Below are positions 1 to 8,519 of a stretch of DNA of 64,000 nucleotides, piece by piece. A program made the position numbers and the translations under genes. The notes under the pieces were generated by a model. It worked only from the letters and a program-made list of their open reading frames with translations, was not told the DNA's origin and did not search any database. The DNA is from Bacillus sp. SJS. Its GTDB lineage: Bacteria; Bacillota; Bacilli; Bacillales; Bacillaceae. Position 1 is the stretch's first letter, and each line of letters begins with the position of its first letter. Location: positions 160,736 to 224,735 of the forward strand of contig NZ_JAQV02000019.1 in assembly GCF_000732485.2 (NCBI RefSeq), in the 5' to 3' direction.

Positions 1-994
1 CGATGAACATACCGACAAACGGACACCAGGCAATCCACCATGCCCAATAGAATAGCGTCCAATCTCCAATCCAAGTGTTGTCCCCAAATGGTCTGATCCG
101 CAGACTCATGTTGACAAAGTCACTTGCGTAGCTTCCGAGTGAGCTGAAGAACACTTCAAAAATAGTCAGTGTAGGCCCAAGGATCAGCACAAGCAGCATG
201 ATCAGGAATGACAGGATAATCGCTGCGTTGGACAGGTACTGAATTCCTTTCTCCAATCCGGTGCTGATGGAGACAATAAAGAGCAGGGTAGCCACTCCGA
301 TTACGATTAATTGGACCGATATATTATCCGGTACGCCCATAAGAGAATGCATACCTGCGGATATTTGCATGGCTCCCAGTCCAAGAGAAGTGGCAATTCC
401 GAAAACAGTGGCGAATACGGAAAGAATATCAATCGTCTTTCCAATTGGACCGTAGATTTTTTCTTTTAAAAGAGGGTAAAAAGCAGAGCTTACGGCTGCA
501 GGAAGCCCTTTTTTAAATTGGAAATAAGCAAGTGCCAGGCTTATGACCGTATAAATTCCCCAGGGCTGCAATCCCCAGTGAAAAAAGGAATACTTCATGG
601 CTGTATTTGCTGCTTGGGCAGTGTAGCCTTCTCCGTATGGCGGATTCGTGTAATGGGTAACAGGTTCAGCAACCCCCCAGTAAACAATCCCCACACCCAT
701 TCCTGCACCAAATAGCATCGCAAGCCAGGAGCCTGTTTTAAATTCAGGTTTGTCCGTCTCTTTCCCGAGTTTAATGTGCCCAAATTTAGAGAATAGCAGG
801 TAAATCGCATACACCACGAGAAAAAATGCAGTACCGATATAAACCCAGCCTAAATACTCTATAACAAAGTCATAAGCTGTGGTCGTTATTTTGTTGAAGC
901 TGGCTGTGAAGAAGCCTCCCCAGATAATGAAAATCAGTGTTAAAAGAACGGATATAAAAAATACACTATGCTTTGAAAAGCTAAAATTCTTCAT
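1..994 (-). CDS. BCCT family glycine betaine/choline/carnitine transporter (3' part missing)
   Basis: An integral membrane secondary transporter for quaternary-ammonium osmolytes. The reading frame runs off the left edge, so only the N-terminal ~331 residues are present. Many hydrophobic segments are visible, with the family motif GAGMGVGIVYWGVAEP near residue 95-110 and WAWWIAWCPFVGMF near residue 320, which in this family forms the aromatic substrate cage. The start is ATG at 994; an AAGGAGAG lies rather far upstream (about 15 nt). The gene is divergent from the M23 peptidase gene. Whether it is OpuD-like or carries another BCCT specificity cannot be decided from the fragment. Confidence 0.93.
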   Translation of the reverse strand, partial: MKNFSFSKHSVFFISVLLTLIFIIWGGFFTASFNKITTTAYDFVIEYLGWVYIGTAFFLVVYAIYLLFSKFGHIKLGKETDKPEFKTGSWLAMLFGAGMGVGIVYWGVAEPVTHYTNPPYGEGYTAQAANTAMKYSFFHWGLQPWGIYTVISLALAYFQFKKGLPAAVSSAFYPLLKEKIYGPIGKTIDILSVFATVFGIATSLGLGAMQISAGMHSLMGVPDNISVQLIVIGVATLLFIVSISTGLEKGIQYLSNAAIILSFLIMLLVLILGPTLTIFEVFFSSLGSYASDFVNMSLRIRPFGDNTWIGDWTLFYWAWWIAWCPFVGMFI

Positions 995-1340
995 AATTTC
1001 TAGTTCTTCTCTCCTTCCATTTTATTGGTATTCCGCCCGAACTATGCCACCGTGTAGTCTAACGATAACTTTTGGCTATGTCCAGTGCAGCCTCTTGCTA
1101 ATGACCCAAAACCGTTTGGAATGAACCTTTCATCATCGTTGCCATGTAGGCAATGACATCCCTTTCAAAAAAAACGTAAAAGTTTTGAAAGGGATTTTTA
1201 TTTTTATATAATATTTTCCTGTTATTCAATGGTTTGCCTATTCTATCTTCTGCAAATTTAAGGTGATTTAGTCGGAAAACCCAAAAATTTGAAGGGGAAT
1301 AATCATACATGTCGAAAGGGTATGAAAAGGAGGCAAAGAA
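995..1340. other. Divergent intergenic region
   Basis: 346 bases separate the BCCT gene from the M23 peptidase gene. Both promoters should lie here, but none is convincing by eye. The only clear structure is a 13-bp-arm hairpin with a T-rich tail at 1158-1205 (listed separately), plus a small inverted repeat, TTGCC/GGCAA, at about 1139-1153. No credible gene was seen on either strand. Confidence 0.5.
1158..1205 (+). terminator. Orphan intrinsic terminator or attenuator upstream of the M23 gene
   Basis: Perfect 13-bp arms ATCCCTTTCAAAA / TTTTGAAAGGGAT (1158-1170 and 1183-1195) are followed by TTTTATTTTTATAT. The T tract is on the + strand, but no + strand gene lies upstream. It is therefore either an attenuator in the leader of the M23 gene, the end of a small RNA, or an operator-like palindrome. 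Confidence 0.55.
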
Positions 1341-2273
1341 ATGAAAAAAATAATGGCAATATTGCTCGCTGGAAGTCTTCTCATTATAGCCGCCGGTTTT
1401 GAACAGACCCCGAATGAGACTCGTTTCCGGCCCACTGAATTCGGCAATCTATTTCTAAAAGGTGAATACGAAAAAATATACAATCAGACAAGCGATGAAT
1501 TTAAAGCACAAGTTCCGCTGAACGACTTCATGCATGTAAGCGGAGAATTTAACAAGGGTGTAAGCAAATACCGCTTGGAATCCACCATACTCTTGAGCGG
1601 AAACAAGCAGTATATATGGACGGATCAGTCAAAAACCAAAGGGATCTCAGTCATTGTACAGGCAGACAGGACAATAGCGGGCTTAAACTTATTACCACTT
1701 GAGCCGCATTCTCAAACCGATAAATACTATACTAAAAACAAATACACCATGCCGGTCAAAAATCGATGGCTTGTTTATTGGGGCGGGACGAATGTCCTGC
1801 TTAATTACCATTACGCATATGAAAGCCAGAGGTACGCATACGACCTCCTTCAAATGAAAAAAGGACAAACATACAAGGGGAATCCTTTAAAAAATGAAAA
1901 CTATTATGCTTTTGGCCAGCAGGTAGCTGCTCCATTAGAAGGGACCGTCATAAAAACAGTCGATGGATTGAAAGATAACGTCCCCGGTGAATTGAATCCG
2001 GATCATCCGGAAGGAAATTACGTGGTAATCAAGCATAAGAACGGAGAATACAGCATCCTCGCTCACTTCATGAAAAACTCCATTAAAGTACGTGAAGGAG
2101 AAAAAGTGAAAACGGGACAAATCCTTGGCAAGTGCGGAAACTCAGGCAATTCGACGGAGGCACACATCCACTTTCAGGTGAGCAGCAGTCCGGATATCAT
2201 GACAGGGAAATCGATTAGGATTCAGTTTGAAAACGGGAAAGAGCCGGTAAGAGGAGAATACACAAGGAAATAA
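1341..2273 (+). CDS. Secreted M23 family metallopeptidase with N-terminal DUF3887-like domain
   Basis: 310 residues with a typical signal peptide (MKKIMAILLAGSLLIIAAG) and no lipobox cysteine. Residues ~30-115 resemble the DUF3887 module often fused to LytM peptidases. The C-terminal third looks like M23/LytM: the D of the H-x3-D motif may correspond to RYAYDL, followed by AHFM and the HxH motif HIHFQV near residue 275. M23 enzymes cleave peptidoglycan cross-bridges. The first metal-ligand histidine seems to be replaced (QRYAYD), so activity needs testing. The RBS is AAGGAGG, 7 nt before the ATG. The gene is monocistronic and ends at a strong terminator. Confidence 0.85.
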   Translation: MKKIMAILLAGSLLIIAAGFEQTPNETRFRPTEFGNLFLKGEYEKIYNQTSDEFKAQVPLNDFMHVSGEFNKGVSKYRLESTILLSGNKQYIWTDQSKTKGISVIVQADRTIAGLNLLPLEPHSQTDKYYTKNKYTMPVKNRWLVYWGGTNVLLNYHYAYESQRYAYDLLQMKKGQTYKGNPLKNENYYAFGQQVAAPLEGTVIKTVDGLKDNVPGELNPDHPEGNYVVIKHKNGEYSILAHFMKNSIKVREGEKVKTGQILGKCGNSGNSTEAHIHFQVSSSPDIMTGKSIRIQFENGKEPVRGEYTRK

Positions 2274-2278
2274 GGAAA

Positions 2279-2314
2279 AAGTCCCTGCGTCTTATGCAGG
2301 GACTTTGTTTTTTT
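2279..2314 (+). terminator. Rho-independent terminator of the M23 peptidase gene
   Basis: Arms AAGTCCCTGC / GCAGGGACTT with a 7-nt loop, followed by TGTTTTTTT, 5 bases after the stop codon. Confidence 0.9.
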
Positions 2315-2349
2315 GGGGGTGGCGGTGGAGGCTTTTCTTCACCGTGGAT

Positions 2350-2612
2350 GTTGGTGCCTGACCCGCGTTGCTTCACCGCATCGGGGGACAGAGGCAAGGA
2401 ACGCTGAACCCAACGGGCACAAGGGCTGGCGGGACAGGGTGCCAGAGCTTTCACACGGTAAAATTTGCGGGGACTGGCACGGTGCCAGGCCCGCTTTGCT
2501 TCACCGCATCTGGGGACAGAGGCAAGGAACGCTGAACCCAAGGGGCACAAGGGCTGGCGGGACAGAGTGCCAGAGCTTTAATGCTGTAAAGATTGTGGGG
2601 ACAGGCACCTCA
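2350..2612. repeat. GC-rich dispersed repeat family A (two modules)
   Basis: Two imperfect copies of a module carry GGTGCCAGAGCTTT, a variable AAATTTGCGGGGAC stretch, and CTTCACCGCATCGGGGGACA followed by GAGGCAAGGAACGCTGAACC. The centre holds the near-palindrome GGGACTGGCAC / GTGCCAGGCCC at 2470-2492. The same family recurs at 3235-3435 and, in the opposite orientation, at 45080-45335. The GC content is far above that of the neighbours. It has no protein-coding character, although it yields long spurious ORFs. Confidence 0.85.
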
Positions 2613-2614
2613 AG

Positions 2615-3064
2615 TCAGTCCCAATAATTAAATATGATGTCACCAACACGTTCAGGCTTCCAAAAGGATAATTCTCGCAACTCCGCCTCGTTCAGCTCAT
2701 TTTCATTTTCGAGCAGATTCTTTCTCCAAATCACTCGCTCATTTAATTCCTCTTTGCTTAGAATCCTATAGAAAGGGAGAAATGCGTCAGCAAGTTCCGG
2801 TGGATCAATAAACTGTATGTTCCCATACTCAGCTGCGGAAGCAAAAGCGAGATAAGGATAATGCTCATTCAGAAGAAGATGGAACTGATTTGTTCTGGTT
2901 TTTATTTTTGCATGATAAAAGTTGAAGGGGTACCCCGGTTCTTTGAATTGCTCGAGACTTGCCTGGCTCGCCCTGGCAGCATTGAAACATAATTGTTTAA
3001 ACTGGGATTTATCCATTCGTTGTGCTGAATTCGTAAAACCGGTAATCCCGTTTTGTAAGTACAT
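2615..3064 (-). CDS. Hypothetical protein, 149 residues
   Basis: Not recognised. It is a soluble, mixed-charge protein starting MYLQNGITGFTNSAQ and ending in KPERVGDIIFNYWD. A good GGAG lies 5 nt before the ATG at 3064, and codon use resembles the neighbours, which supports a real gene. Its stop codon falls at the very edge of a repeat-A copy, so the last residues may have been reshaped by arrival of the repeat. No membrane segment or signal peptide is visible. It is monocistronic, flanked by repeats on both sides. Confidence 0.6.
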   Translation of the reverse strand: MYLQNGITGFTNSAQRMDKSQFKQLCFNAARASQASLEQFKEPGYPFNFYHAKIKTRTNQFHLLLNEHYPYLAFASAAEYGNIQFIDPPELADAFLPFYRILSKEELNERVIWRKNLLENENELNEAELRELSFWKPERVGDIIFNYWD

Positions 3065-3141
3065 TAAACTCCAACTTTCCTAATTTTTTGAAAAATAGTA
3101 TAATCAATTTGTTTTTTATATTAGAAATAGGAAATGATCGC

Positions 3142-3348
3142 GTGTCAATAAAACAGATAAAAATTGGAATGCTCACGATATTCATAGCATTCATCTCTTA
3201 CCTATTCTATCAAACTTTTTTCCGTACTCGGACAAAGGCTGGAGGGAGAAGGTGCCAGAGCTTTCATACGGTGAAAATTGCGGGGACTGGCACGGTGCCA
3301 GTCCCGCTCTCCTTCACCGCATCGGGGGACAGAGACAAAGATCGTTGA
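3142..3348 (+). pseudogene. Small membrane-protein ORF running into repeat A (probable truncated remnant)
   Basis: A GTG start at 3142 with AGGAA 8 nt upstream opens VSIKQIKIGMLTIFIAFISY, a single hydrophobic segment. From about residue 32 the frame continues straight into repeat-A sequence (GGRRCQSFHTVKIAGTGTVP), which is not native protein. This is either a small membrane protein whose 3' end was replaced by the repeat, or a chance frame. Confidence 0.25.
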
Positions 3349-3435
3349 AATTTACTCACACAAGGGCTGGCAAACAAGGTGCCGGAGCTTTAGTACGGTA
3401 AAATTTGTGGGGACAGGCCCCCGCCACGTCCCCAA
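3235..3435. repeat. GC-rich dispersed repeat family A
   Basis: Contains GGTGCCAGAGCTTTCATACG, the perfect odd palindrome GGGACTGGCAC-G-GTGCCAGTCCC at 3283-3305, CTTCACCGCATCGGGGGACA, then a second GTGCCGGAGCTTT module ending in GTGGGGACAGGCCC. Same family as 2350-2612 and 45080-45335. Confidence 0.85.
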
Positions 3436-3503
3436 CCCCTAAACAATCCAATTAGTGGTAAACTTAAAAGCAGAGCTTACCTACATAAAGGGGAGAAACC
3501 AAC

Positions 3504-4730
3504 ATGCAAGCTGCTGAAAGAAGGCCATCGGTCAATCCGACGGTTTATCCGATTCTTTTTGCAATCGGATTTGTTCACTTACTAAATGATACGATGCAAT
3601 CTGTCGTTCCGGCTGTGTTTCCGATTTTGGAGAGAAGCATGAACCTATCCTATGGCCAACTGGGGTGGATTGGATTTGCGCTTAGTATGACTTCTTCCAT
3701 TATGCAGCCGGTTGTGGGGTGGCTGACGGATAAAAAGAGTGCGCCTTATGTGCTTCCGTTCGGAATGGGGCTGTCGATGATTGGAATGCTTGGGCTGGCC
3801 TTCGCGCCAAGCTTCGGCTTCGTGCTGCTTTCGGTTATTTTCATCGGGCTTGGTTCAGCGGCGTTCCATCCGGAAGGGTCACGGGTTGCATACATGGCAG
3901 CGGGAGGAAAGCGCGGGCTTGCCCAGTCCATCTATCAGGTGGGCGGGAATTTTGGACAGTCGCTTGCACCGCTTATGACAATCCTGATTTTTATTCCGTT
4001 AGGGCAGTTCGGTTCAATCTGGTTTACGCTTGTTGCGGCTTTAGCGGTATTCGTCCTCCTGTTTGTATCCAAATGGTACTCGAACCAGCTGATCCGGTTT
4101 CCGAAAACAGTAAAAGCGAAGGTAAAAACGACGACCAGAAAACGGACGAAGCAGGTAGGCTTTGCGATTACGCTGCTCGTTTTCCTCGTGTTTGCCCGTT
4201 CCTGGTATTCTGCCGGAATCTCAAACTATTTTCAGTTTTACTTGATTGAGGATTATGGAATCTCCATTAAGGAAGCACAATACTTTATTTTTCTATTCCT
4301 GGCTTCCGGTGTGATTGGAACATTCCTCGGCGGACCGCTTGCCGACCGGTTCGGCAAACGGAATGTCATTTTGTTTTCAATGGTCGGATCGGCTCCATTT
4401 GCGCTCATTCTTCCACATGTCAGTCTGATATGGGTGTACCCGTTATTCTTTATTATTGGAGTGATTATTCTATCAAGCTTTTCCGTCACGGTGGTTTATG
4501 CGCAGGAGCTCATTCCGGGAAAGATCGGAACGGTGTCCGGGCTTATTGTGGGCCTGGCCTTCGGTATGGGGGCAATCGGGTCTGCGTTTCTCGGAATGCT
4601 TGCGGATGTATGGGGCTTGTATGCCACGATGATTTTGTGCAGTGTGCTCCCGGTGATTGGGATTTTAACGGTGCTTTTGCCAACGGATCAGAAGCTGAGG
4701 GAGTGGGAAGGAGAGTCTCAAACGCAATGA
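3504..4730 (+). CDS. MFS transporter, fosmidomycin-resistance (Fsr) family
   Basis: 408 residues with about 12 hydrophobic segments. The N-terminal half carries HLLNDTMQSVVPAVFPIL and GLGSAAFHPEGSRVAYMAAG, matching the FHPE motif typical of Fsr-like major facilitator exporters. A DRFGKRN signature sits in the central cytoplasmic loop between the two halves. Such proteins are proton-coupled drug exporters of the inner membrane; the real substrate is unknown. Start ATG 3504 has GGGGAG about 8 nt upstream. Monocistronic, ending at a bidirectional terminator shared with natB. Confidence 0.9.
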   Translation: MQAAERRPSVNPTVYPILFAIGFVHLLNDTMQSVVPAVFPILERSMNLSYGQLGWIGFALSMTSSIMQPVVGWLTDKKSAPYVLPFGMGLSMIGMLGLAFAPSFGFVLLSVIFIGLGSAAFHPEGSRVAYMAAGGKRGLAQSIYQVGGNFGQSLAPLMTILIFIPLGQFGSIWFTLVAALAVFVLLFVSKWYSNQLIRFPKTVKAKVKTTTRKRTKQVGFAITLLVFLVFARSWYSAGISNYFQFYLIEDYGISIKEAQYFIFLFLASGVIGTFLGGPLADRFGKRNVILFSMVGSAPFALILPHVSLIWVYPLFFIIGVIILSSFSVTVVYAQELIPGKIGTVSGLIVGLAFGMGAIGSAFLGMLADVWGLYATMILCSVLPVIGILTVLLPTDQKLREWEGESQTQ

Positions 4731-4774
4731 AAAAAGCAGGCCATCCTTTTTTAGGATGTGCCTGCTTTTTTCGT
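4731..4774. terminator. Bidirectional intrinsic terminator between the MFS gene and natB
   Basis: AAAAAGCAGGC pairs with GCCTGCTTTTTT, with inner CATCC / GGATG. There is an A tract on one side and a T tract on the other, placed between convergent genes. Confidence 0.88.
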
Positions 4775-5940
4775 TATTTCCCCATTACCCACTGGTCCTT
4801 CTTAAACAGAGAAACTGTGACGGCAAGTACGATGACCATGAACAAAGCGGTGCTTCCGACAGTCAAAAGAATGTTCTGGACATTAATGATGCCGTAGAGC
4901 ATTTCTTTTATCAGGGCAAACATATTGATTGCGGGAATGATGAAATGGTGAAAGCCCGTTTCATTTACACCTGTGCTTGTTAGGGTAAAGATCGGCAGGA
5001 TAGGCAGCATCATTATCGGAGTTTGATAGCTTTGGGCCTCTTTTACCGATTTTGAGATGAGACTCGCCAGCATTTGCACAGATGACATAAAGAGGGCGAA
5101 CATGACGGATGTTATCAGTGTAATTCCGATGAAAATCCAGACATGATCTCCAAATTGGAGCGCTTCTTTCAACTTTTCCGTCAAAAAGATAATTTCTAAG
5201 CTGACAACGGCAACTGCTGCAAAGCCGGAAAAAACAGCAATGGTCGAAACCGTCAGCCATTTAGCCAAAAGCATTTTCGTACGGCTTACCGGTGTAATCA
5301 GGAGGGCTTCCATCGTTTTCCGGTCTTTTTCGCCTGCGAATAAATCAGTTGCCGATGGATAAGCACCTGAGACGATGGCCATTGCGATAATCATTGGCAG
5401 GAAGTTTGAAAAAATACTTAAAGCGGCAGCACTGTCATCCTCACTGTTCATTTCTTTCGTTTTGATTTCAAGAGGCTGAATGACCATTGGATCAAGGTTC
5501 GCTGCCTGAAGACGGTTTTTGACCACCCCATCCTCAAATGCAGTTAGCTGAGTATCAATCATCTCCATCAACACAGACGAATTTTTGCTGAAGGAATCAC
5601 CATATAGAGTGGCGTTTGCCTGCTGTCCGCTGTTAATTTTCTGCACAAATCCGCTGTCGAATGTAACGGCCGCCTGAGCATCTCCATCTCTTACGGCTTT
5701 TTCAGGATTCTTAAAGCTTTTTGTGTTCACATTTTTCAATCCGCTCACCAGCTGTTCTTCATCCTCAGCAATGCTGGAAGAAACGGCAAGGGTAAAGGTT
5801 TGCTTTGAATCCGCCATGATGTTTTCGTAAAACAGCGTGAGTCCCGTCAGAACCAGTATTGGAATAAATACTCCCATAAGAAGCGTTCTCCGGTCCCGGA
5901 GCGAATCCTTCATTTCCTTCAGATAAATGTTAAGAAACAT
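4774..5940 (-). CDS. natB: NatB-like ABC-2 sodium exporter permease
   Basis: 388 residues (B. subtilis NatB is about the same length). The order is one N-terminal membrane segment (MGVFIPILVLTGLTLFYENI), a large extracytoplasmic domain to about residue 175, then about five more membrane segments with the ABC-2 loop GEKDRKTMEALLITPVSR. NatB pairs with the ATPase NatA to extrude Na+ in B. subtilis. It overlaps natA by 11 nt, so the two are translationally coupled, and it is divergent from natR-natK. Confidence 0.9.
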   Translation of the reverse strand: MFLNIYLKEMKDSLRDRRTLLMGVFIPILVLTGLTLFYENIMADSKQTFTLAVSSSIAEDEEQLVSGLKNVNTKSFKNPEKAVRDGDAQAAVTFDSGFVQKINSGQQANATLYGDSFSKNSSVLMEMIDTQLTAFEDGVVKNRLQAANLDPMVIQPLEIKTKEMNSEDDSAAALSIFSNFLPMIIAMAIVSGAYPSATDLFAGEKDRKTMEALLITPVSRTKMLLAKWLTVSTIAVFSGFAAVAVVSLEIIFLTEKLKEALQFGDHVWIFIGITLITSVMFALFMSSVQMLASLISKSVKEAQSYQTPIMMLPILPIFTLTSTGVNETGFHHFIIPAINMFALIKEMLYGIINVQNILLTVGSTALFMVIVLAVTVSLFKKDQWVMGK

Positions 5941-6679
5941 GGCTTTTCCCCCTCACTAATTTTGACATGAAAATGTAGTTCAAATCCTTGCTCGCTTCCT
6001 CTTGATAAAGGCGCTCAAGGTTCCCCTTGTAAACGACTTCCCCTTTATGAATCATGACAACGGAATCGCAAAGCATCTGAACCTCTTCCATGATGTGGCT
6101 TGAAAAGACAATCGTTTTCCCCTTTGACTTCAGCTGGTGAATCAGCTGGCGGAAGATGTTTGACGATGTAATATCAAGTCCTGTTGTCGGTTCATCAAAA
6201 AGGATGATCTCCGGATCGTGAATAAGTGTTCTTGCAATCGCAACCTTTTGGCGCATCCCCTTTGAAAAGCCGCCGACTTTGCGGTCAAGGTAATCCTTCA
6301 TCCCGAACATCACGGAGAGTTCATCAATCCGCACCTTCGTTTCATGCTTGCTCAACCCGTAAAGAGCAGCAAAATACTCAAGGTTTTCTTTAGCTGTCAG
6401 CCTGTCATACAAACCGGTTTCTCCTCCGAAAAGTACGCCGATCCGTTTTTTGACATCAAAGGATTTTTTGACGGTATCGAACCCGGCTACACTGATCGAT
6501 CCGTCCGTTGGGGTAATAAGTGTCGCGATTGAGCGGAGAAGGGTTGTTTTGCCGGCACCGTTTTCACCGAGCAGCCCGACCACTTCCCCCTTTTTCACGT
6601 CGAATGAAATGTGCTTGAGTGCACTTACATATGTTTTTCGATCCTTAAATTGCTTAGTTACTTCTTTTATATTAATCAT
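5930..6679 (-). CDS. natA: NatA-like ABC transporter ATP-binding protein
   Basis: 249 residues. Walker A GENGAGKTT near residue 40, signature FSKGMRQKVAIARTL near 135 (SKGMRQ form, typical of ABC-2 exporters), Walker B IILFDEPTTGLD, and H-switch SSHIMEE. The start ATG 6679 was chosen because AAGGAGA lies 7 nt upstream; a longer frame to 6718 lacks a ribosome site. It energises NatB. The promoter should lie in the 160-bp divergent region before natR. Confidence 0.92.
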   Translation of the reverse strand: MINIKEVTKQFKDRKTYVSALKHISFDVKKGEVVGLLGENGAGKTTLLRSIATLITPTDGSISVAGFDTVKKSFDVKKRIGVLFGGETGLYDRLTAKENLEYFAALYGLSKHETKVRIDELSVMFGMKDYLDRKVGGFSKGMRQKVAIARTLIHDPEIILFDEPTTGLDITSSNIFRQLIHQLKSKGKTIVFSSHIMEEVQMLCDSVVMIHKGEVVYKGNLERLYQEEASKDLNYIFMSKLVRGKSHVS

Positions 6680-6842
6680 GCTCTCGTCTCCTTTTCTGCT
6701 GGTTTCTATCGTTATCATACCTGGTGGAACCCGGTTAATCTGCGAAGTTGTCGCGAAAACGCCTTTTCCTGTCGTGAATGGGTCATAAAGGGAATCTTAA
6801 ATGTTACAATAATGGTGGAATTTGTTTATTAGGAGCAGTGCG

Positions 6843-7544
6843 ATGATCAAAGTAGGATTAGTAGACGACCGGATGATTGATCTGGATAAATTGAAGGGAA
6901 TTGTGTCCAAAATTGATGAAATCAACATCGTTTTTGCGACCCAATCTGCAGAGGAAGCGTATGAGTATGTAAAAAAGGAAGAAGTAGATCTGCTGATCGC
7001 CGACATTGAAATGCCGGAGCTGTCAGGGTATGAGCTTGCCGATATCATCCATACCCATGCCCTCAGTATTGCGGTTATTTTTGTAACAGCGACTAGCGGC
7101 TACGCCGTGCATGCGTTTGAACTGAATGTGCATGATTACATTATGAAGCCGTATACGAAAGACAGGCTGGAAAAATCGATTCAGCGCTACATAGAAAAAA
7201 GCCACTCCTCTGAAATTGCGGGAAGACTGTTTTTAAAGCAAAAATCAGAGATTCATATTGTTCAAAAGAGAGAGATTATCTTTATCGAACGGACGGGCCG
7301 GTCTACAACCATTTATACAAAGTCCGGCCAGGTCAAAACGTATCAGACGCTGAATGAACTGGAAGGGGAGCTGAGGGAACGGGATTTTATCCGCTCTCAC
7401 CGTTCATTTATTATCAACATTCATTTTGTGAAAAACTTTTCGATTTATACGAAAACAACGTATATGGTTTCCTTTGAGGGCATTGAAGAAAAAGCGATGA
7501 TTACAAAAGAGCAGATTGATTTTATTCAATCGCATTACTTTTAA
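6843..7544 (+). CDS. natR: NatR-like LytTR response regulator
   Basis: 233 residues, the same length as B. subtilis NatR. The N-terminal receiver domain has the acidic pair DD near residue 9-10, phospho-acceptor D in LLIADIEMPELSGYE near 54, and K in KPYTKDR near 105. The C-terminal LytTR DNA-binding domain carries REIIFIERTGRSTTIYTK and FIRSHRSFIINIHFVKNFS. Start ATG 6843 is preceded by AGGAG with 7-nt spacing. It is cotranscribed with natK and, by family, controls the divergent natAB. Confidence 0.9.
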   Translation: MIKVGLVDDRMIDLDKLKGIVSKIDEINIVFATQSAEEAYEYVKKEEVDLLIADIEMPELSGYELADIIHTHALSIAVIFVTATSGYAVHAFELNVHDYIMKPYTKDRLEKSIQRYIEKSHSSEIAGRLFLKQKSEIHIVQKREIIFIERTGRSTTIYTKSGQVKTYQTLNELEGELRERDFIRSHRSFIINIHFVKNFSIYTKTTYMVSFEGIEEKAMITKEQIDFIQSHYF

Positions 7545-7558
7545 GGCGGAGATGATGA

Positions 7559-8518
7559 ATGAAAGGAATGATTTACGCGGCGTCTGCGGGAATCGGAGTT
7601 TATTTCTTTATTTTAATGCTGGATGTCCTGCCTTTATGGGCGGCTGCCATAGCTGGGGTTGTTTTTATTTACGCAGGGGTGAAGCATTGGTTTAGGAATA
7701 TCGGGTATGTCCAGCATTCTATGAATGGAACGCTGACTGGCATCCAGCTGCTGCTTGCGGTCAGCGCTTGGCCCGCTCCTATTCCGGTTCGCTGCCTCCT
7801 TTTCCTTATATTTGCCGGATTGGAATATGTCCGCTTTTTAATAGGAAAACAGGAAAAAGCTACAGACCGGAAAATGACTCAGCTTCTCGATGCGCAGAAC
7901 GCGGTCAACGAGACCTTCCGGGTGATCCGAAGCCAGCGGCATGACTACCTGAAGCACATTTCAGCCGTTCACTACCTACTGGAAAAGGGGAAATATAGCG
8001 AAGCGAAGGAGTATATGAACAGCCTTGTACGCACCTATGAAGAGACGAATATCTCTATAAAAGGCGAGGACGGGGTAGCGGCAGGAATTCTTCATGATGT
8101 CTACCAGCGAGCAGACAGTCTCGGAATTCAGATCGCCTATGAATTCGATTTGCCGATCTCCACCTTGCCTATGCACCCGATTGATCTGGTCGGTTTGCTT
8201 GGAAACATGCTCTCCAACGCAATCGAGGCTTGCGAGGAATCGATTCGTGAGGGGCTGAAAGATCCGATGCTGACCGTCCGCTTTGAAAAAAGAAGCGGGG
8301 TTTATCTCCTTGTTTGCCGGAACTCAAGTGTTCAGCCTCCAAACGACGTACTGGATTCTCTCTTTGAAAAATCAGGCCGGTCAACCAAAGGGCAGGAGGG
8401 CCTTGGGACAAAAGTGATTGCAGATACAGTCAAACAATATGGCGGTTTTCTTGATTTTACATACAAGGAGCATGTTTTTACGCTCAAGGTCAAATTTCCT
8501 GCGGTGGGGAGGGGCTGA
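7559..8518 (+). CDS. natK: NatK-like sensor histidine kinase
   Basis: 319 residues. About four to five membrane helices in the first 110 residues act as the sensor. The H-box SQRHDYLKHISAVHYLLEKG (H near 127) is of the LytS/AgrC-like type. The C-terminal ATPase domain has the N-box MLSNAIEACEE and the glycine-rich GQEGLGTKV. It phosphorylates NatR by family analogy. Start ATG 7559 follows GGCGGAG. Its TGA lies directly before the GTG of the next gene, suggesting a three-gene operon natR-natK-hydrolase. Confidence 0.9.
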   Translation: MKGMIYAASAGIGVYFFILMLDVLPLWAAAIAGVVFIYAGVKHWFRNIGYVQHSMNGTLTGIQLLLAVSAWPAPIPVRCLLFLIFAGLEYVRFLIGKQEKATDRKMTQLLDAQNAVNETFRVIRSQRHDYLKHISAVHYLLEKGKYSEAKEYMNSLVRTYEETNISIKGEDGVAAGILHDVYQRADSLGIQIAYEFDLPISTLPMHPIDLVGLLGNMLSNAIEACEESIREGLKDPMLTVRFEKRSGVYLLVCRNSSVQPPNDVLDSLFEKSGRSTKGQEGLGTKVIADTVKQYGGFLDFTYKEHVFTLKVKFPAVGRG

Positions 8519-8519
8519 T

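Noticed and set aside
2215..2627. ORFs of 104 and 111 residues across repeat A
   Set aside because: They are open because of high GC content and repeat structure; composition (Gly/Arg/Pro-rich) and lack of ribosome sites argue against coding.
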